From Patescibacteria group bacterium (GTDB taxonomy: Bacteria > Patescibacteriota > UBA1384 > XYA2-FULL-43-10 > 1-14-0-10-43-13), in NCBI GenBank assembly GCA_022705465.1, contig JAKJEK010000038.1, positions 1 to 7,816 of the forward strand: 7,816 bases of DNA, given 5' to 3'. The notes below the pieces were generated by a model, which ran no database searches, was not told where the DNA came from, and was given only the letters and a program-made list of their open reading frames with translations. Shown here piece by piece: positions 1-6,482 of the stretch (position 1 is its first letter; every line of letters starts with the position of its first letter). A program made the position numbers and the translations under genes.

Positions 1-575
1 CATGTCGACTGAGCCGCATCATTTAGTTGATAGTTGCCCGTCATCCAGGTTAAGCCCCGAGGCATGTTGGCAACACTGCCGCTAGACTGACCCAGATTTT
101 TACCCCAAAAGGCAAAATCATTCAGATTAACACCGCTACCACCCACATAGACATCGCCAACTATCATTCTCGACCTGTACAGCAAGCTAGTCATTTCAAC
201 CACCGGCAAATTACCAACATAGGTCCGACTCTTCATAAACCGAACGCCTAAAACATCGCGATAGTTGTCACGTTCACCGTTTTGCTCAATATCATAACAA
301 CCATATATAACATCTTTAAAGTTGCCAATATAACAATCACCACCCGTTAACGCATTCTGCACAAACCCAAGCAAAATGTCAGGATAATAATTCATCACAG
401 CCTGGTTACTCGTGTAACCGCCAAAGAATCGCTTTTCAACTCCGCCACCAAAATCTTGCCTCACCTCCGTTTGCCCCACGAGCATGTTCGGTAACTCATA
501 TTTTGCCGCCAAAACAGGTGTTGCTAACAACACAAACAATATTGCTATTCCCAATTTGAAAATTGTCTTCATCAT
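1..575 (-). CDS. Secreted protein of unknown function, C-terminus beyond the left edge
   Basis: This minus-strand frame is open from an ATG at 575 to the window edge, giving 191 complete codons with no stop, so the 3' end is missing. Residues 1-23 form a textbook signal peptide: M-M-K, a hydrophobic core (FKLGIAILFVLLATP) and a V-L-A cleavage site before AKYEL. The mature part is rich in Gly, Asn, Tyr and Val, has two cysteines (81 and 93) that could pair after export, and has no second membrane segment in the visible part. The start lies only 10 bases after the stop of the 879-residue surface protein, and no Shine-Dalgarno is visible, so translational coupling within one operon is likely. 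A second ATG directly follows (572). I do not recognise the family. An extracellular structural or adhesive role is inferred from the signal peptide and the partner gene only. Confidence 0.8.
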   Translation of the reverse strand, partial: MMKTIFKLGIAILFVLLATPVLAAKYELPNMLVGQTEVRQDFGGGVEKRFFGGYTSNQAVMNYYPDILLGFVQNALTGGDCYIGNFKDVIYGCYDIEQNGERDNYRDVLGVRFMKSRTYVGNLPVVEMTSLLYRSRMIVGDVYVGGSGVNLNDFAFWGKNLGQSSGSVANMPRGLTWMTGNYQLNDAAQST

Positions 576-585
576 ACACTAATAC

Positions 586-3225
586 TTAATAAGTAAAGAC
601 CTTGCACCTGTATGACATGTTAACTGTATAAACACCGGCATTAGGTATAAAGTTCCATACCACATAATGCGGAGTCGTTGTCTTAATATAATCATGGCGC
701 GGAGTCCCTGCTGGTGGCGCTGCAGTATTTGGTGGATCAGCTATCTGACGGTTGCCGCCCTCTGCTGCAGTAAAAACATCCAGATCACACCGGGCACGAT
801 TGGTTGGCAATGTCAAAACTTCATCTTTAATAGTTGTCAGTACAGAAGTTACGTTTGCAACCTCTAGCTGAACATCAATGATATCGCCCTCTTGCAAAGC
901 GTACGGATTAAAATTATTGGCAGGACTAACCCCTTGCCGGCTAACTGCCACCAGTTTCTTCTTGATGCTCACACCAGGATCAGCACTCTTCTTTTGGGCT
1001 ATCGACATCACTCCGTCCTGGCCATTGAAAAGAGATGACGATCCAATACCTCCTGATATATCAACCATAAATTTATATAAAGAACTCTCGGTTAAAAAAG
1101 TGGCATTTGTTTCACTATAAATCAGGGTAACGTATCCACCACCGCCGCCGCTAAAACTGCTATGCTCAGCTGAGTTATAATCAGCGCCAGCTGCTGATAG
1201 GACATACGTATGACCAGCCGTTGTAAAGTTGTCAGTTATTATTACGATTTTTCCGCCAGCACCACCAGAACCAGCAGGCGTATTCCCCGGTTTAAAACCA
1301 ATATCCCCCTTGGCAGAAATAGCATCGTAGCCTCCAGCATGCACTCTCTTTGCGACAATCTTTACTGCACCGCCACCAGAACCACCAACTGTTGCATAAT
1401 CGCTATAACTCTCCCACAAGGATGCTCCACCACCAGAACCCAAAGAATCATTAAAACCATCATAGTCTATATCTGTGCTAATAAATTCACTAGCATCACC
1501 GTACATCTTCGGATTTGCATAAACAGGACGCGTATCAGCACCAGTACCAGAACCCTTTTGATAAATGCCACCGGGCCTGGCATGCCAGCCAGCACCACCA
1601 TGACCCTGATTTCCGGTGTTATCATTTTGTATTGATGTTCCGCCCCCAGGTCCACCGCCAACATTTCGCACAACATCTGCGTCGCTATTAATAAACTCTT
1701 TACCCCATCCAGGGTAACCGACTCCATCTAAATCAATTCCCTTGCTACCCTCAACAATTAAAGCACCATTGACCTGTAAATCCAGCCCGCTAACCATCCT
1801 TCTAGCTGAACCACCGGGATATAGTAATATATTTTCATTCACGCCCATCGCACTATGCCGTGATGACTTCAGTCGATCCTCAAAACCCGTCACTGATATA
1901 TTGTCGCCTAACGGAGAATTATGCTGCCAAACACCCGCATCGTTATTTGCATTTTGATAGTCACTCCAAACGAATCGTAGGTTAACTGTCCCATAAGCAG
2001 TTAAGCCGGAGTAATAACGACCCCCTCTACCGCTAAAAGCACTTGCTACGTCCATATTTGGGACATATAATGTCCTGACAAATGAACCGCCAGGTGCAAA
2101 ATCAATACTATAATCATTATTCCTATTTATATAGTAACTAAAGTTCCATTTTCCATAGGTGCCTGGATCCAGTGCCACTCCAGAACGTATAAAGCCATTC
2201 GTTAAATACTGATCTCCGGCAGAAATCCAGTTGCCCCCTGCCACCGTTGAATACACCATGAAATTTTCATAGATACTAAAACTTGCTCGCCCTCCCCACT
2301 CTACAAATTTAACCTTGATCGGAATGGCTATAGCTTCTTGGCGCGTATTGCATGCTCTGGTTGAATTATTATAATAATTCTGAAAAGTTGTACCCACATG
2401 AGGCGCTACTCCTGCATTTGTGCTTACCCGATAAACAGTCTGATAGTTTCCACCCGAATCGCCGATTTGTATTTCCAATACATCGTCAGCCCATACTTGC
2501 GTCTCACGAAATTGTCCTGATGTAATAGGCTGAAAAGTGTAACTAGGAGACAATGGTTGGGCGTGAAGCCAGGTACAGACCATACTCTGACCGCCAACGC
2601 TAAAACTGCTCAAGCCAGGTATGGTAACATATCCAGTAAACTCTGTACCCCAATTATTACCTGTGTACATTGGCCTATTTATCCTACCTCCCCGATCTGC
2701 GAACGGCTGGGATATTTTCCCACCATTTTTCACAGTTACGCTGTTTAATTGATAGTTGGTTCCGCCCTCCATTAACACCACTACATGGTTTTCAATTATT
2801 AAATTTTTCCCCTTAATGTTATAAACATAGGGACTTCCCCATCTTGCACCATCGTGAAGAGACATTGGTGTTGTGCCCGCCATATAAGCATAGTACCTTG
2901 GATCAATAAATTTGTTTGTATTACCGAGCAAACCAGTAACATAGTAAGAACCGTACGGTACCACATGATCAAGCCATCGCAAATCACCATTTGCATCAAC
3001 TGAAAAATACGACGTTTGCGGCCACCAAGGTTGATATACATTATTCCATATATGAACAGTCGCACCATCATCCTCTACGGTAACCGAACCTGCCTGTGTT
3101 GATTTCGGGTTATCCAGAACTATCATTCGAATAAACACGAGTGTTAAAACCAACACCGCTATCAGGGTTACAAACCTAAACCTGCGCCGTTTTCCATAGA
3201 GATCAGAAATAGATAACTTTGCCAT
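586..3225 (-). CDS. Large membrane-anchored glycine-rich surface protein with C-terminal DUF11-like domain
   Basis: 879 residues. A short basic N-terminus (GKRRRFRF, 11-18) precedes one hydrophobic segment (about 18-37). This suggests a type II anchor or uncleaved signal with the remaining 840 residues outside the cell. Residues 45-480 are rich in Tyr, Asn, Ser, Thr and Gly and look beta-rich. Residues about 521-745 are strongly glycine-rich, with recurring blocks such as GGSGGGAVKI (613-622), GSGGAGGKIVI (652-662) and SGGGGGYVTLIY (692-703). Turn-like glycine clusters followed by short alternating hydrophobic strands suggest a beta-helix or Gly-rich solenoid. Residues about 750-800 (VSIKKKLVAV, then LQEGDIIDVQLEVAN) resemble the start of a DUF11/CARDB-like beta-sandwich. 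After a Pro/Ala linker (830-842) the protein ends in a strand-rich tail with cysteines at 813 and 874. The start ATG has GAGGGG two bases upstream, which is unusually close. It is first in an operon with the gene ending at the left edge. Exact function unknown; adhesion or cell-envelope structure is inferred. Confidence 0.85.
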   Translation of the reverse strand: MAKLSISDLYGKRRRFRFVTLIAVLVLTLVFIRMIVLDNPKSTQAGSVTVEDDGATVHIWNNVYQPWWPQTSYFSVDANGDLRWLDHVVPYGSYYVTGLLGNTNKFIDPRYYAYMAGTTPMSLHDGARWGSPYVYNIKGKNLIIENHVVVLMEGGTNYQLNSVTVKNGGKISQPFADRGGRINRPMYTGNNWGTEFTGYVTIPGLSSFSVGGQSMVCTWLHAQPLSPSYTFQPITSGQFRETQVWADDVLEIQIGDSGGNYQTVYRVSTNAGVAPHVGTTFQNYYNNSTRACNTRQEAIAIPIKVKFVEWGGRASFSIYENFMVYSTVAGGNWISAGDQYLTNGFIRSGVALDPGTYGKWNFSYYINRNNDYSIDFAPGGSFVRTLYVPNMDVASAFSGRGGRYYSGLTAYGTVNLRFVWSDYQNANNDAGVWQHNSPLGDNISVTGFEDRLKSSRHSAMGVNENILLYPGGSARRMVSGLDLQVNGALIVEGSKGIDLDGVGYPGWGKEFINSDADVVRNVGGGPGGGTSIQNDNTGNQGHGGAGWHARPGGIYQKGSGTGADTRPVYANPKMYGDASEFISTDIDYDGFNDSLGSGGGASLWESYSDYATVGGSGGGAVKIVAKRVHAGGYDAISAKGDIGFKPGNTPAGSGGAGGKIVIITDNFTTAGHTYVLSAAGADYNSAEHSSFSGGGGGYVTLIYSETNATFLTESSLYKFMVDISGGIGSSSLFNGQDGVMSIAQKKSADPGVSIKKKLVAVSRQGVSPANNFNPYALQEGDIIDVQLEVANVTSVLTTIKDEVLTLPTNRARCDLDVFTAAEGGNRQIADPPNTAAPPAGTPRHDYIKTTTPHYVVWNFIPNAGVYTVNMSYRCKVFTY

Positions 3226-3305
3226 AACCCCTCACTTAAAAATTAACTATCAGGCGGAACAAGATCCATTAACACAAAAAATAGTTGCCAATTCTCCTAC
3301 ATCTT

Positions 3306-3311
3306 ATTATA
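3306..3311 (-). promoter_or_regulatory. Candidate -10 box for the surface-protein operon
   Basis: On the minus strand this is a perfect TATAAT, in the context GTTGGTTATAATAAG, about 80 bases upstream of the 879-residue gene. The -35 region at the correct distance is poor (TTTTAT-like), so the call rests on the -10 alone. It would give a leader of roughly 75 bases. Confidence 0.4.
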
Positions 3312-3403
3312 ACCAACAACCGTTTAAAATAAAACTATCTTGCAAAACCCCTGATGACTCTTCAATTGGTTAACAACGAGTTGGGGAATCAATCGTTGTA
3401 ATT

Positions 3404-3465
3404 CTTCGAGTCTACGAAGTGACCCCGTGGGTCTACGAAGTGACCCTGCGGGCGGAGTCGAGAAG
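3404..3465. repeat. Intergenic repeat: two 21-bp tandem copies within a palindromic-type element
   Basis: Two adjacent 21-bp copies at 3410-3430 and 3431-3451 share gtctacgaagtgaccc and differ at two positions. Each carries gggtc/gaccc-type short complementary arms. The pair is bracketed by cttcgag (3404-3410) on the left and gcggagtcgagaag (3452-3465) on the right. Joined together, those flanks would resemble the TTCGAGCGGAGTCGAGAAG-type palindromic sequence that I recall as a frequent dispersed intergenic element in many bacterial genomes. The repeat lies downstream of the Y-family polymerase gene and upstream of the surface operon promoter. Whether it is dispersed in this genome cannot be seen from one window. 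Confidence 0.6.
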
Positions 3466-3524
3466 CCTAATACCTATTCTACAATCAAATTACGACTAAA
3501 CTAATGAGTACAAACAATCCACCC

Positions 3525-4757
3525 CTAGTCGTTGATTATATCGTAACGCGGTTTGCCAAAAGGTATTCGGTCTGGAGCACTATCTCTGGCTTCCATCATC
3601 GATGCCGGATAAATCGATCCAGCACCAAAATAATCGTTAACTTCATCAATTGCTTCAGATACATTCTTCGACCTCTCGATGTCAGGGAAAAATGATAGCT
3701 GTCGACCAGATGCCCTCACCAGGTTAAACGCCGATACAGCAACATATATTGGCCTGCTTTGCCATCGGCAAAAACTCAAAAGTGAAAAGGCACCCTCTTT
3801 AAAACTCCTATTGTCATCAAAACTCGCCACTTTTTTACTTCGGTGAAATGATCCGCGATCCACAAAGTGCAAGGAAACCGACACGCCTTGAGCCATATAG
3901 CCCTCTTTCCGCAATCTATAGCTGGCCTTGTATATCAATTTATCCGCAACTGAAAGTGCTCCCTCTTTTGTTCTAAATTCCGGAGCTAGCACATGCGAAT
4001 GGCCGATGGTTTTGGAAGTGCTAACATACTCATCTATCTCATACCCTCGCAACCTGAAATACCACAATCGCCCCCAGTGATTTAACCGGGATCGCAGCTC
4101 CGGCAAAGAAGCCTCAAACAACTGGAGTGGCGTAATAATACCTGACTGAACCAGATAAGCCTCCAATCGACTATTTATTCCCACCAAATCTCTCAACCGA
4201 AGGCCTGAATAAAAATTCTCAAGTTCGCAAAGCTCAACCACAGTAAATCCATCCGGCTTCTTCGACTCAGCCGCCATCTTGGCTAAAAAATAATTCGGTC
4301 CCACTCCAACCGAACACTTTAAATAATCCCCCACCTTAGCTCTAATACCTTCTTTAATCTGCCTTGCCATGCTTTCAGCAGCCGCAGCATTCCGTTCTCT
4401 TGGCGTAAGCGTAATCATAAACTCATCAATACTTAACGGCCGATAATAAGGCGTAACAGATTCCACAACCTTTTTAATCTCTTTATGGTAAACCATATAC
4501 AAAGCGGGTTTTGCTTCAATAATGTTTATTTGCGGAAAAATACGTTTTGCCTCGCCAACCTTTGTGCCAGTCTTTACACCGACCTGTTTTGCCTCATAAG
4601 ACGCGGCAATAATACAACCGCTTGATCCCGTATACGGAGTCACACCAACCGCCTTACCGCGTAATTCCGGGTGCACCTGTTGTTCGACAGATGCAAAAAA
4701 AGAGTTCATATCTAAAAACAGCACTTTATAATCTTGTGGCGGTTGTACAATACTCAT
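3525..4757 (-). CDS. Y-family translesion DNA polymerase (DinB/UmuC-type)
   Basis: 410 residues. It is a low-fidelity polymerase that copies past damaged template bases, acting at the sliding clamp. The first catalytic motif is LDMNSFFASVEQ (15-26): D16 is the metal ligand and F21 sits at the steric-gate position that excludes ribonucleotides. The second is LSIDEF (108-113), with D111 and E112 as the other carboxylates. SVGVGPNYFLAKMAAESKKPDG (149-170) is the usual palm/thumb block, and GCIIAASYEAK (47-57) the fingers. A little-finger domain follows at about 245-345. QLSFF (353-357) fits the beta-clamp-binding consensus QL(S/D)LF. The tail after it (DEVNDYFGAGSIYPAS, 371-386, then PFGKPRY) resembles the end of UmuC more than of Pol IV, as does Asn18 in the first motif. 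All key residues are present. ATG start; no clear Shine-Dalgarno. No umuD-like partner is visible nearby. Confidence 0.93.
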   Translation of the reverse strand: MSIVQPPQDYKVLFLDMNSFFASVEQQVHPELRGKAVGVTPYTGSSGCIIAASYEAKQVGVKTGTKVGEAKRIFPQINIIEAKPALYMVYHKEIKKVVESVTPYYRPLSIDEFMITLTPRERNAAAAESMARQIKEGIRAKVGDYLKCSVGVGPNYFLAKMAAESKKPDGFTVVELCELENFYSGLRLRDLVGINSRLEAYLVQSGIITPLQLFEASLPELRSRLNHWGRLWYFRLRGYEIDEYVSTSKTIGHSHVLAPEFRTKEGALSVADKLIYKASYRLRKEGYMAQGVSVSLHFVDRGSFHRSKKVASFDDNRSFKEGAFSLLSFCRWQSRPIYVAVSAFNLVRASGRQLSFFPDIERSKNVSEAIDEVNDYFGAGSIYPASMMEARDSAPDRIPFGKPRYDIIND

Positions 4758-4794
4758 GGCAGCTATACTTAATTATCATTTATACACCATGACT

Positions 4795-4800
4795 ATTATA
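4795..4800 (-). promoter_or_regulatory. Candidate -10 box for the polymerase gene
   Basis: A perfect TATAAT on the minus strand, 37 bases upstream of the polymerase ATG. The -35 match is weak: TTGGTT at a 19-base spacing (4820-4825) or GGTTTA at 17. A palindrome AACATGTT (4825-4832) sits at or just upstream of the -35, where a repressor such as LexA could act, but it does not match a LexA consensus that I know. Between -10 and start is a four-codon open frame beginning ATG GTG and ending TGA, probably chance. Confidence 0.45.
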
Positions 4801-4830
4801 CCGCAAAATACCGAACATAAACCAAACATG

Positions 4831-4839
4831 TTATCCACA
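4831..4839 (+). promoter_or_regulatory. Consensus DnaA-box 9-mer
   Basis: TTATCCACA matches the canonical DnaA-binding 9-mer exactly. It lies upstream of the polymerase promoter in the gap between two genes. A lone match is expected by chance in a window of this size roughly once in 15-20 windows. There is no cluster or AT-rich unwinding element, so this is not evidence for an origin. A regulatory DnaA site is possible. Confidence 0.3.
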
Positions 4840-4854
4840 AGTAACTTTAGCTCT

Positions 4855-4876
4855 ATCTGTAGAGATAATTACAGAT
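4855..4876 (-). terminator. Possible weak hairpin after the coiled-coil secreted protein gene
   Basis: A perfect 7-bp inverted repeat, atctgta (4855-4861) and tacagat (4870-4876), with an 8-base loop, begins 18 bases beyond the stop codon of the gene ending at 4894. On the minus strand no T-run follows, so it would be a weak terminator or a processing hairpin. It also contains CTGT-N10-ACAG, two bases too long for an Escherichia coli-type LexA box. Confidence 0.35.
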
Positions 4877-4893
4877 GACAACACCTTTACCAA

Positions 4894-5565
4894 TTAGTAC
4901 TTATTTAGCCACCTCATTAGCCAGCCTAAAATTGTAAATTCTCTAGCTGTATCATTAATCAGCATTGCCGTCTTTTCGTTTTGCTCTTTCAATACAGATA
5001 CACTATAAATTGCCTTGTCTTTGCCTGACTCAATCGCAAAAGAATTAATATCACTCTCAATCTCAGTTAGTCGCTGTTTATTTGCTTCATAGTATTGTTT
5101 AGCCTCTTTTAACAATAAATAGTCCGGCCCGAAAATTAAACGTTTGATTTTGGACCGGCTCTTGGCAGCCCCTAACTTTTCCTTAATTGATGCATCCTCC
5201 AAAATATAGTCTTGGATTTTTGATTTAAACTGACTTGCAATATCCCCGTCTCCAAGCCCCTGCGCATAGCTGAGCAATGCATCAATAGACAAAGAAACGA
5301 TCTCGGTATCACCACTATCTTTGCCTTCTTGCGCGTCTAGTAAAGCATCACCCGAAGCACCGCTATTATCTACAGCGTTAATTTTCCTTTCCCGCTCTGC
5401 CTCACTGGCACTATCCATAACCACCCCTTGAGCTTCAGGTTGGAGTTCTGCCATCTGACCATCAATAACAGGTTCGTTCTCAGCTAGTATATCCACACTG
5501 CCCAGGCTTATTGATGCTACTCCTGAAATTAAAACACACAACAAATAGTACTTGATCTTTTCCAC
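4894..5565 (-). CDS. Secreted coiled-coil protein of unknown function, GTG start preferred
   Basis: The preferred start is GTG at 5565 because GGAGGAG lies just before it (5568-5574, four bases from GGAGG to the GTG), giving 223 residues. The longer frame from ATG 5592 has only AT-rich sequence upstream and would prepend nine residues to the signal peptide. From the GTG the N-terminus is a clean signal peptide: EKIK, hydrophobic YYLLCVLISGVASISLG, then a likely cleavage near residue 20-30 (possibly after DILA). Residues about 30-90 are acidic, Ala/Ser/Gly-rich and probably disordered. From about 95 on the protein is helical, with a charged stretch KSRSKIKRLIFGPDYLLLKEAK (135-156) leading into a predicted coiled coil (about 150-180). 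It ends in a short aromatic segment, FTILGWLMRWLNKY. I do not recognise the family. An exported periplasmic or cell-surface scaffold is an inference. It seems to be a single-gene unit, with the polymerase gene 136 bases further on. Confidence 0.8.
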   Translation of the reverse strand: MEKIKYYLLCVLISGVASISLGSVDILAENEPVIDGQMAELQPEAQGVVMDSASEAERERKINAVDNSGASGDALLDAQEGKDSGDTEIVSLSIDALLSYAQGLGDGDIASQFKSKIQDYILEDASIKEKLGAAKSRSKIKRLIFGPDYLLLKEAKQYYEANKQRLTEIESDINSFAIESGKDKAIYSVSVLKEQNEKTAMLINDTAREFTILGWLMRWLNKY

Positions 5566-5638
5566 GACTCCTCCATTTACGCCAACAGTCATATTATTTT
5601 AAATGACTGGCCTAGTAATATTGGGCTTAGTATTAAGC

Positions 5639-5669
5639 ATTTTAAGCCAGACGATATCTCTTTTGTCCA
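5639..5669 (-). promoter_or_regulatory. Low-confidence promoter for the coiled-coil secreted protein
   Basis: TGGACA (5664-5669, five of six bases of the -35 consensus) is followed after 19 bases by TAAAAT (5639-5644). The spacing is long. Just downstream, a short palindrome (GCTTA 5625-5629, TAAGC 5634-5638) falls around the expected start of transcription. An alternative -10, TATTAT, within GGTGTATTATGG slightly upstream has no -35 at a usable distance. Confidence 0.25.
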
Positions 5670-5690
5670 TAATACACCAAACACGCCTAC

Positions 5691-5719
5691 AAAAAAACTC
5701 CGCCAATCCGGCGGAGTTT
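5691..5719 (-). terminator. Strong intrinsic terminator of the orphan gene at 5727-6329
   Basis: On the minus strand a perfect 10-bp stem (AAACTCCGCC / GGCGGAGTTT, 5-base loop) is followed by a run of seven T residues that overlaps the foot of the stem. It begins eight bases after the TAA stop. It works in the minus direction only, since no long T-run follows on the plus strand. Confidence 0.9.
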
Positions 5720-5726
5720 GATTCGC

Positions 5727-6329
5727 TTAGTTCCGAAGCATGTCCTCATAAGACAGATCCAGCAGGCCAAGCATTGTCTGGTCAAAGACGTACTTTGCCA
5801 TGCCTTCATCTCTCTGGCGAGAACCGCCAAGCACGTCGCGGGTCGAGGTTGCCAAAAACCGCATCTCCCGCAACATTCCCGGCTCGCAGATCCTTCGCAC
5901 CTTGACCACCCTTTCGAGAAAGTCGATCACCTTCTGAAGTGGAACTGGCGCGGCAAGGCTTTTGACCGAAAAGGACTGGGCAAACAACAGCTCGCGTCCC
6001 TGATCAACCCTAACCTTAACCGTATCAACGAAGATGGATCGAAGGAATCCAGCGACCCTGAGCGCTAGTTCTTCTGACCCTCTTTCGCGCGCAAAGCGCA
6101 CCGCCAACGCAACCTTCTCCTCCGACTCACCCTCCCCCAATTCAACCTCAACCCGAGGCGTTTTGTAGACATAGATGGTTTCCGGCGGAAACCAGGAACC
6201 ATCAACAAAGAATTCTCTTTTCGCTGTCTGCTCGTAACCATCGTCAGAGGTTACAACGAGCTCTCGGGCAAATTCCTTCACCCTCTCCATGTGATGCAAC
6301 GGTATCTCGCACCGCAACTCCCTAATCAT
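5727..6329 (-). CDS. Orphan cytoplasmic protein of unknown function, 200 residues
   Basis: I do not recognise this protein. It starts at an ATG with AAGGAT at 6336-6341, a good Shine-Dalgarno at six-base spacing, and ends in TAA. It has no signal peptide, membrane segment or cysteine cluster (two Cys only, at 7 and 152). The N-terminal 60 residues look mixed alpha/beta, including an aromatic strand patch SWFPPETIYVYK (45-56). The rest is mostly helical and highly charged: GEGESEEKVALAVRFARERG (65-84), RVDQGRELLFAQSF (106-119), VIDFLERVVKVRR (133-145). Base composition is clearly richer in GC than the polymerase and surface genes. It is transcribed alone, between its own TTGACA promoter and its own strong terminator. 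A real expressed gene is well supported by these signals; any function would be a guess. Confidence 0.85.
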   Translation of the reverse strand: MIRELRCEIPLHHMERVKEFARELVVTSDDGYEQTAKREFFVDGSWFPPETIYVYKTPRVEVELGEGESEEKVALAVRFARERGSEELALRVAGFLRSIFVDTVKVRVDQGRELLFAQSFSVKSLAAPVPLQKVIDFLERVVKVRRICEPGMLREMRFLATSTRDVLGGSRQRDEGMAKYVFDQTMLGLLDLSYEDMLRN

Positions 6330-6365
6330 TCCGGTATCCTTCTGTCCCTAAGCAAGAGACGCTTC

Positions 6366-6394
6366 ACAGTAACACACACATGCCATGTTGTCAA
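6366..6394 (-). promoter_or_regulatory. Promoter of the orphan gene at 5727-6329, with spacer palindrome
   Basis: A perfect -35 TTGACA (6389-6394) is followed after 17 bases by TACTGT (6366-6371). The -10 keeps T1, A2 and T6 and is preceded by TGT, an extended -10. The leader would be about 30 bases with the Shine-Dalgarno inside it. An 11-base perfect palindrome, ACATGCCATGT (6378-6388), fills the spacer directly beside the -35, where a repressor would block RNA polymerase. Confidence 0.75.
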
Positions 6395-6418
6395 TCTTAA
6401 AAACCCTCATAACCATTT

Positions 6419-6446
6419 AAAATCCTACCCATATCTCGGGTAGGAT
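6419..6446 (-). terminator. Intrinsic terminator of the zinc-motif gene
   Basis: A perfect 9-bp stem (atcctaccc 6422-6430 with gggtaggat 6438-6446) has a 7-base loop. On the minus strand a short T-run (four T, 6419-6422) follows, so it is probably moderate in strength. It lies between the stop at 6483 and the promoter of the next gene. Confidence 0.65.
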
Positions 6447-6482
6447 ATACCAGAACTGTTGGTGCCAACCGAGACCATAACA

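Larger units (their letters stand above)
3226..3524. other. 299-base intergenic region between polymerase and surface operon
   Basis: No credible gene lies here. It holds the -10 box at 3306-3311 and the repeat at 3404-3465. It also holds a 7-bp inverted repeat (acaacga 3373-3379 with tcgttgt 3393-3399, 13-base spacer) that lacks a following T-run, and a second 7-bp inverted repeat (acgacta 3492-3498 with tagtcgt 3526-3532) whose right arm overlaps the polymerase stop codon. Neither hairpin is a convincing terminator. No strong intrinsic terminator for the polymerase gene is visible, so read-through into the surface operon cannot be excluded. Confidence 0.6.

Noticed and set aside
1210..1635. 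Plus-strand open frame of about 140 codons opposite the surface protein
   Set aside because: It lies wholly antisense to the well-supported 879-residue gene, has a low-complexity Thr/Ile/Arg-rich product typical of the complement of Gly-rich coding DNA, and has no convincing ribosome site.
3259..3300. Thirteen-codon leader peptide starting TTG in the 5' leader of the surface operon
   Set aside because: The AGGAG is only two bases from the TTG, the product has no regulatory codon run, and no attenuator hairpin with T-run follows.
3410..3451. CRISPR-like repeats
   Set aside because: Only two directly adjacent 21-bp copies with no spacers and no cas genes, so it is a tandem duplication.
4857..4874. 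LexA box (CTGT...ACAG)
   Set aside because: The spacing is 10 bases instead of the 8 of the Escherichia coli-type box, and it lies far from the polymerase promoter, nearer the stop of the preceding gene.
5603..5905. Plus-strand open frame with a hydrophobic N-terminus
   Set aside because: It runs through the terminator hairpin at 5691-5719 and then antisense to the orphan gene. The hydrophobic start is followed by sequence with no sensible fold pattern, and there is no promoter support.
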